From assembly GCA_037903475.1 (NCBI GenBank), contig JBAJFG010000271.1:620001-684000 (forward strand): DNA of 64,000 bases, given 5' to 3'. A program made the translations under genes and the position numbers. Each line of letters starts with the position of its first letter. Positions within the stretch are counted from its first letter, which is position 1. The stretch comes from Ancylostoma caninum (Eukaryota; Nematoda; Chromadorea; Rhabditida; Ancylostomatidae). The notes beneath the pieces were generated by a model that did not search any database, was not told the DNA's origin, and saw nothing but the letters and a program-made list of their open reading frames with translations. Of this stretch, positions 59,280 to 64,000 are shown one piece after another.

Positions 59280-60270
59280 TGAAATACCGCTTTCGAGCAG
59301 TTTGCACTAAGGCTGCGACGAACTATGAACACAATATAATCCAGCAGGTTTTTCTGGATTCCGAGTGATGCCTGCGTAATATAATGATATTCAACTGATT
59401 TGCACTGGTACGTTAAATTGTAACTGCATACTCTATTTGCATTTAATCCAACAAGAGATATTAGTATCAATTTTCCAATCATCGCATACAAATCCAGTTT
59501 TTGGATTTCAGCAGATTTTTTGGCGGGTAGGAAATAACAGAAAGCATTCGATTACCGCCACCGGAGCATTTTTTGCTTCTTCTTCATGTACTTATGTAAA
59601 TAGAAACTTCCTGGAATGCATCAGTTTTCTTTCATCAGAAATTCCCGGAACTGAATAGCATACGTGCTGCTGCCTCCCTCACATGATATCATTTTCATGG
59701 CATTGGGCCTTATCTCTCACTTGCACTCATGAGCACTTATAAGAAAAAAAAGTTCATTGATTAGATATTTGTTCACATGATAAAGAGCGAAGCAACTGCC
59801 ACAGTTGGTAAGTCAGGATTTGTTCTCGTGTATTTCTAAATACTTGAGAGGAAACTTCTATTTCTCCAGTCATCATCCTCCTATGATGAAGTCCATCACT
59901 ACTCTACTGCACCGAAGGTGGTAGTGATAGAATGATAACAGCTGAATGCTTTCTGACAGAGCAAATGCCTAGCCTTTCTTTTCAATGTCCCATTTTTTTC
60001 CTGGATTTACTCTTGATCTCTTATTCAGGATACTCATCCAATCCATTTCCTTGCAATTGAGTTAGTACCGGCGCTATAATGTAAAAAATAGCTCCCTCCA
60101 CACAGAAAATCCGTTTTAAAATCCTTACCTTCATCGGGACCCCTCTCACACTACTTTCCGACCACCTCCCCCTAAACGAAATTTGTACCACCATGGCTTT
60201 TATGGTTAACGACACAATTTCACTCCACAGTTAATAATATAATGCGAGGTTTATCAGGACCGGCGTACTC
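59280..60270. other. Intergenic, two weak exon candidates
   Basis: A strong acceptor TATTTCTCCAG at about 59870 precedes a short plus frame (SSSSYDEVHHYSTAPK), and GTTG|GTAAGTC ends a possible exon near 59810; no single frame joins them convincingly. A minus-strand frame 59273-59491 has a signal-like start but overlaps a MITE edge. Nothing firm. Confidence 0.25.
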
Positions 60271-60276
60271 ATACTA

Positions 60277-60550
60277 GAGTGGACGTCAATGGCGGCGGCC
60301 CATCCGCGGCCTCAAGAAGCACGCCGCGCAACCGCGCCACACGCGTCGTAAACGATGTTTTCTGCTGCTGTTATTCTATATCTAGGGTTTTTCTGCCTGA
60401 TTTTCATGATTTTTGACCAAATCCATATCGGGAAGAACGCGATTAGAAATAGCATTTCGGCGGCGGCGACACCAATCCCGGCGCGCGCGGCGCGGTAGCG
60501 CTGCGTCCTTCTCGAGGCCGCAGATGGGCCACCGCCATTGCCGTCCACTG
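60277..60550. mobile_element. Tc1/mariner-type MITE, family 1, copy 5
   Basis: The 274-bp element has left GAGTGGACGTCAATGGCG after TA (60275-60276) and right GCCGTCCACTG before TA (60551-60552). Interior AAATCCATATCGGGAAGAA corresponds to the AAATCGGGAAG centre of the other copies. Open frames 60312-60602 are repeat shadows. Confidence 0.85.
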
Positions 60551-60581
60551 TACATGTTCGTAAGCATGTTGTAGTACTTAC

Positions 60582-61147
60582 GTAAATGAAACTATTAACC
60601 AAATTCTGGATCTGAAAGGTGTCGAAGCTTTTTGGTCAAAGCGGTATAGAAAGCTTTGACGTCTTCCGCGAACATTTCCATTCTTATCTAGAGGTGGGAT
60701 GAAAAGTACTGGCGTCCCGAAAAACAAGATATTACTCCTAATATCCACAATTATGACTACGTGAATAATCACTTTTGTTAAAAAAAACTCCTTAATAGGC
60801 TATACTGCTATTTTATTTCAGGATAACATTATTTTGATCAGAAAGCCTCACAATGGATAGAAGCATGAAAATATTTTAAAGAAACCCCTATTTACCACAT
60901 GACATCCAATTTTAAACAATATCCTCCTAACGTCACTTGTGCTGATATGGTCTTGATTCTTTCGATATAATCCTAATACAATCGGAAGAGCCCAATGTTT
61001 TCTTTTTTTTATTTTTAACTCGGGAAAAAATTTCAGAAATCCTCACGTTCCGGCTGCGACCTGAGTTCTTGGCGCTTCAACATCGCGTTTAGGTCTCTTT
61101 TTCAAAACTATTGCATCTGAATCGGACACTGTTCTGTAATTTTCCAT
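60582..61147 (-). CDS. Candidate 5' end of a minus-strand gene, product unknown
   Basis: ATG at 61147 lies 20 bases after an acceptor (TCTCGTTCAG), suggesting trans-splicing. The first exon (61047-61147, 33 codons) reads MENYRTVSDSDAIVLKKRPK then RDVEAPRT, polar and basic with a possible nuclear signal, and ends at GGAAC|GTGAGG. A small following exon is possible at 60582-60611 (TTTCAG acceptor, TTTAC|GTAAGT donor, hydrophobic SRIWLIVSF), and it fits the phase. No further exon was found before the MITE at 60277, so the rest is unknown. It is divergent from the 61390 gene, with 242 bp between the start codons. Confidence 0.35.
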
Positions 61148-61389
61148 GTATAACAGAGTGACATAGACTGAACGAGAGAGCGACAAGCAAAATGAGAGGA
61201 GACGACAACATAGAAAGGTTAGGCAATCCGACAACAGAGCTTTCTCCCGCGAGTTACGGTTTTCCGCAAACAAACCAAAATGGAAGGAATTTCTTGTCGT
61301 CGCTAACGTCTGGAGGGTTGAGGATAGGTAGGGAGAAGTCGCTGTGATGTGGAAGTGATATTTCAACTGAAATAATTCCAGAGAAGATA
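61148..61389. promoter_or_regulatory. Putative shared upstream region of a divergent gene pair
   Basis: 242 bp between two opposite ATGs, each preceded by a splice acceptor (minus: about 61168; plus: ATTCCAG at 61375-61381, 8 bases before the ATG). Promoters would lie in the opposite outrons. No TATA or factor site is identified. Confidence 0.35.
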
Positions 61390-62859
61390 ATGAATTATAT
61401 GAACGTGGGATTTGTGGCGCTCCTGATTATTGGTGCAGTAGTAGCAGGCGTTGTCACCCTTGTTCTCAAACCGGGATCGTCGACATCACAACGGACAGAG
61501 ACGACAACATCGTCGACAGCAGGTATGTATGTTCTGGAAAAGAGTAGTACAGTAGTAGTAACTCCGGGAATTTTTCACAGGCTTTTTTTAAAACTACAAT
61601 ATTATCAAATAAGATTTGGTCAATCTTCGTTTTACCTATGTTTTGAACTTCTTGAAGTAATGGAAATTCTTTCTGTGTTGAAGATTACCAAGGAAAAGTG
61701 ATGTACTTTGCTATTCATCCTGGAGATGGGGTACATAAGGAACCCGCACCGAAATATTCTGATGCAAATGAGGAGGCTCGCGCCAATAAATGTAGTCTAA
61801 GGATGGTAAGCATTTTTTCAAAGGAGAAAAATTATCGTACCAAATTACTTATGAAATAATGTATAATGAAGTACTAAAACTAGTAAGTAACGAAATGGAT
61901 AAAATGAAATATATATCAAGAAATTTGTTTCCCAAATTTTTCGGTGAAACCTTCGATTCTTCTCGTTCTTCGTATCTCTTCATGATTTTCTATCACATAA
62001 TAATTTCTAATTATTACATCTCACCAAGCCCAAGACCTTGGTCGTCATAATAATGGAAAAAAGAGATGGTAGTCTTACAAGCACTATTCGTTACGCAGGC
62101 TTCAAGAACGTGTACACTACTTTTGGACCATGTATTGTACATAGAAGGCAACAGTCTCATTTCCAGAACAAGGATAACACCCGTCATTCTATTGAAGCAA
62201 TGGAAGACTTCCAAATCCGGTACAGTTTCATTATATACGACGCAACTGCTGAAGCGACACCGCCACTGGAAGCACGTGAGGCAAGACAAAAACTGGATGA
62301 AATCAAGTCAACCAACAACACAGTTTTCAACCAAACATCGTATGTTTTTTTCCTGTTCATCCCGAAGACTTTATACTAAGAATTTATAGAAGAGCAAATC
62401 TGGGTAGACGACTTGTTAGGGGGTACGAGAATGAGGAGCTATACCTCGAAAATGAGCAAAACCTCACTTTCATCTACTTCTGATCGTGAAATTTTTCCAG
62501 TAGATGCACCCTCAGTGCCCAAAAGCAATAATAGTCAGATGAGGTCAAGCTAAAAGTATATGAACGGTGCTATACAACTTCCTAAAAAAGTTTGATTCGG
62601 TAATTCTCTGGCGAGTAAGCTTTGCTACGTAAGGTCTGGCAATTTCACTAAATATGTAGAGCAACACAGCTAATTTTATTGGGTTTCAGTGGGAGTACGT
62701 CTGCCGATTCCTGTAGGTGAGAAGTAGTTGAAACATATTGGAACATCCTACCATATTTTCTTGCCAAGCAGCTTCAATTCAATGCCTGTAAAGCCTGGGA
62801 CGAAGAATGAACTCTTTTGCGATATATCCGGACCAACTCTTGATGAAATAATTATCTGA
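61390..62859 (+). CDS. Predicted type II (signal-anchor) membrane protein, 226 aa, family unknown
   Basis: Five exons keep frame: 61390-61522, 61684-61805, 62029-62339, 62690-62716 and 62772-62859 (TGA). The N-terminus is very short, then a single membrane segment (FVALLIIGAVVAGVVTLVL, about residues 8-26), then a Ser/Thr-rich stalk (STSQRTETTTSSTA) and an extracellular or lumenal part. That part contains GKVMYFAIHPGDGVHK, IRYAGFKNVYTTFGPC, IRYSFIIYDATAEATPP, potential N-glycosylation sites (NNT, NQT) and a C-terminal ELFCDISGPTLDEIII. I do not recognise the domain. Exon 2 has two in-frame acceptors nine bases apart (TTGAAG and ACCAAG), and exon 3 has two six bases apart, so small isoform differences are possible. 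Exon 4 could also splice to 63628, which has the same phase, skipping the stop-containing exon 5. Confidence 0.65.
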
Positions 62860-63076
62860 AAGATCTATTTTTGATCTGTGCAATCAAAACGCATAAGGCA
62901 TAAGACGCTACGAAATGCGAATTGTTCATCTGATTTAATTGATTATTTAGAAACCGACTCAGACAGTCAATTTTTCGGAAACGAAAAGCCCTACATCATT
63001 TATTATCAATCCCACGGGTTTGTTGTATCCTTCTTTTCGAATACGTAACGTTTCAACTCACACGAAATCCGATATA
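62860..63076. other. Short gap with a possible exon fragment
   Basis: After TTATTTAG at about 62951 two frames are open briefly (for example PTQTVNFSETKSPTSFIINP), but neither matches the phase of exon 4. Left unassigned. Confidence 0.25.
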
Positions 63077-63232
63077 CAGGGAACTCCAAATGTTCGCAGA
63101 CAAGGGTCGGGACCGCGGCGCGGCTCTCTTGGGCAGAGACGCAGGCGCTTAGCATGCAGAGCGCCCATGTATCTGCCCAAGAGAGCCGCGCCGCGGTCCC
63201 TACTCTTGTTTGCGCACACTTGGAGTTTCCTG
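63077..63232. mobile_element. TA-flanked palindromic MITE, 156 bp
   Basis: Starts CAGGGAACTCCAAATGTTCG and ends with the inverted CAGGAAACTCCAAGTGTGCG. TA lies on both sides (63075-63076, 63233-63234). Arms of about 60 bp continue through GGGACCGCGGCGCGGCTCTC and TTGGGCAGA; the loop is about 35 bases. The paired open frames on both strands here are palindrome shadows. Confidence 0.87.
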
Positions 63233-63627
63233 TACATGTCCATAATCTCAAAGAAATAACAAAAAATGGCACAAATTTCTTGTTTGTGTGTTTTGTAAAA
63301 TAATTTTTGGAAATTCGAGGCCCCGTTCTCGTATTGCTTTCACTGTGAATCTGTGTCCTCCACTCGCTATAATGCTAAGACACGCTAAAAGAAGATCAAT
63401 TTCCAGGAATACTCCTGGAATGGTGGTTGTCTATCCAACCATGATTTAAAGTCTTCTTGCTTTGACAGTGCACCGACTTAACTTCGCATTGGGGCGCTGT
63501 GATAGAACGACTGACTGTTCATGTCGATGCTATGCCTATCACCTCGCGTCAATGCGAGTGCGACCAACGGGTTAACCATTACTGAAGACCAGATGAACGG
63601 ACCATAAGTATGCTTTTAGCTTTTCAG

Positions 63628-63729
63628 TGAATTCTGCTATTTAAGAGCGATTCTGGAGTTCAAAAGACAAGCTCAGAAAGGAAACAACGATCTTCTCGTC
63701 TACTACATTCCATGCAGGTTTAACTATAG
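63628..63729 (+). CDS. Candidate internal exon, 34 codons
   Basis: TTTTCAG acceptor, open frame with EFCYLRAILEFKRQAQKGNN then DLLVYYIPCRFNY, and a good donor AG|GTGAG. Its phase (2 in, 2 out) equals that of exon 4 of the 61390 gene, so it may be an alternative downstream exon of that gene or part of the next gene beyond the window. Confidence 0.5.
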
Positions 63730-63869
63730 GTGAGTTTTGTGCCCTATGTTTTCATCTCAGAAGGAGGGCTGATGGAAAAAACTTGGTTCACTAACCTGAA
63801 CAAAATGAATCAAAACATTATGAGTTTTGAATCTATGAAATGAGTGGTGTGAGAGCAAAATTCGTCTTA

Positions 63870-64000
63870 GGGGCAATTTATACTAGCTGCGTGCGTCTGT
63901 CGCGCGTCAGTCGCACGCATCCATTTGAGAGGGATTTTCCATGCCGCCGCAAGCCCGTAGACGCGTGCGTCTGAGCTGCGACTGCGATGCGACTGGGCCC
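63870..64000. repeat. GCGTCAGTCGC-type MITE, copy D, cut by the window end
   Basis: Starts GGGGCAATTTATACTAG and continues GCGTGCGTCTGTCGCGCGTC, matching the ends and sub-terminal repeats of copies at 54.9-56.5 kb. The right end is outside the window. Confidence 0.65.

Noticed and set aside
59870..59935. Terminal exon of a plus-strand gene (SSSSYDEVHHYSTAPK)
   Set aside because: The acceptor is good, but the only nearby donor has a phase that gives an immediate stop, and no other upstream exon was found.
63006..63272. Paired open frames on both strands near 63.1 kb
   Set aside because: They are the two readings of a palindromic MITE.

Overview
The window looks like nuclear DNA of a nematode, most likely a strongylid (clade V) parasite such as a hookworm. 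The reasons are TTTCAG-type 3' splice sites, initiator ATGs lying a few bases after a splice acceptor with no upstream exon (as in spliced-leader trans-splicing), many short exons, and a secreted protease joining an ShKT domain to a papain domain, a combination typical of parasitic nematodes. The species is an inference; no rRNA, spliced-leader gene or true tRNA was found.

About 1-36 kb is gene-poor and AT-rich. It holds small inverted-repeat (MITE-like) transposons, a 1.87-kb GAAT microsatellite, dispersed repeats and a tandem pair of tRNA-derived SINEs. Only low-confidence exon candidates were found there (7918-8158 + and 14466-14643 -).

About 36.6-64 kb holds the genes, all split by introns. 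They are: ROMO1 (minus, 36604-38714, 83 aa, 3 exons); a block with a 59-bp minisatellite flanked by inverted repeats (38.9-41.7 kb); a decayed multi-exon gene (plus, 41808-47217) with nonsense codons, a frameshift, a 10-bp duplication and a MITE inside a coding exon; a complete 15-exon ShKT/papain-like cysteine protease (minus, 47359-52839, 525 aa); an 8-exon gene for a charged 200-aa protein of unknown function (plus, 54267-57060); and a divergent pair near 61.1-61.4 kb, whose plus member (61390-62859, 226 aa) is a predicted type II membrane protein. All exon models were built by hand. The ROMO1, protease, 200-aa and 226-aa models keep reading frame across every junction.

Transposons are the second theme. 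They include five copies of a TA-flanked Tc1/mariner-type MITE, a 143-bp TA-flanked family, two hAT-type elements with perfect 8-bp target duplications and a third with an imperfect one, and a Mutator-like MITE with a perfect 10-bp duplication. Several lie in introns of the genes above. The genes do not form an obvious pathway: ROMO1 is mitochondrial, the protease is secreted, and the other two are unassigned.
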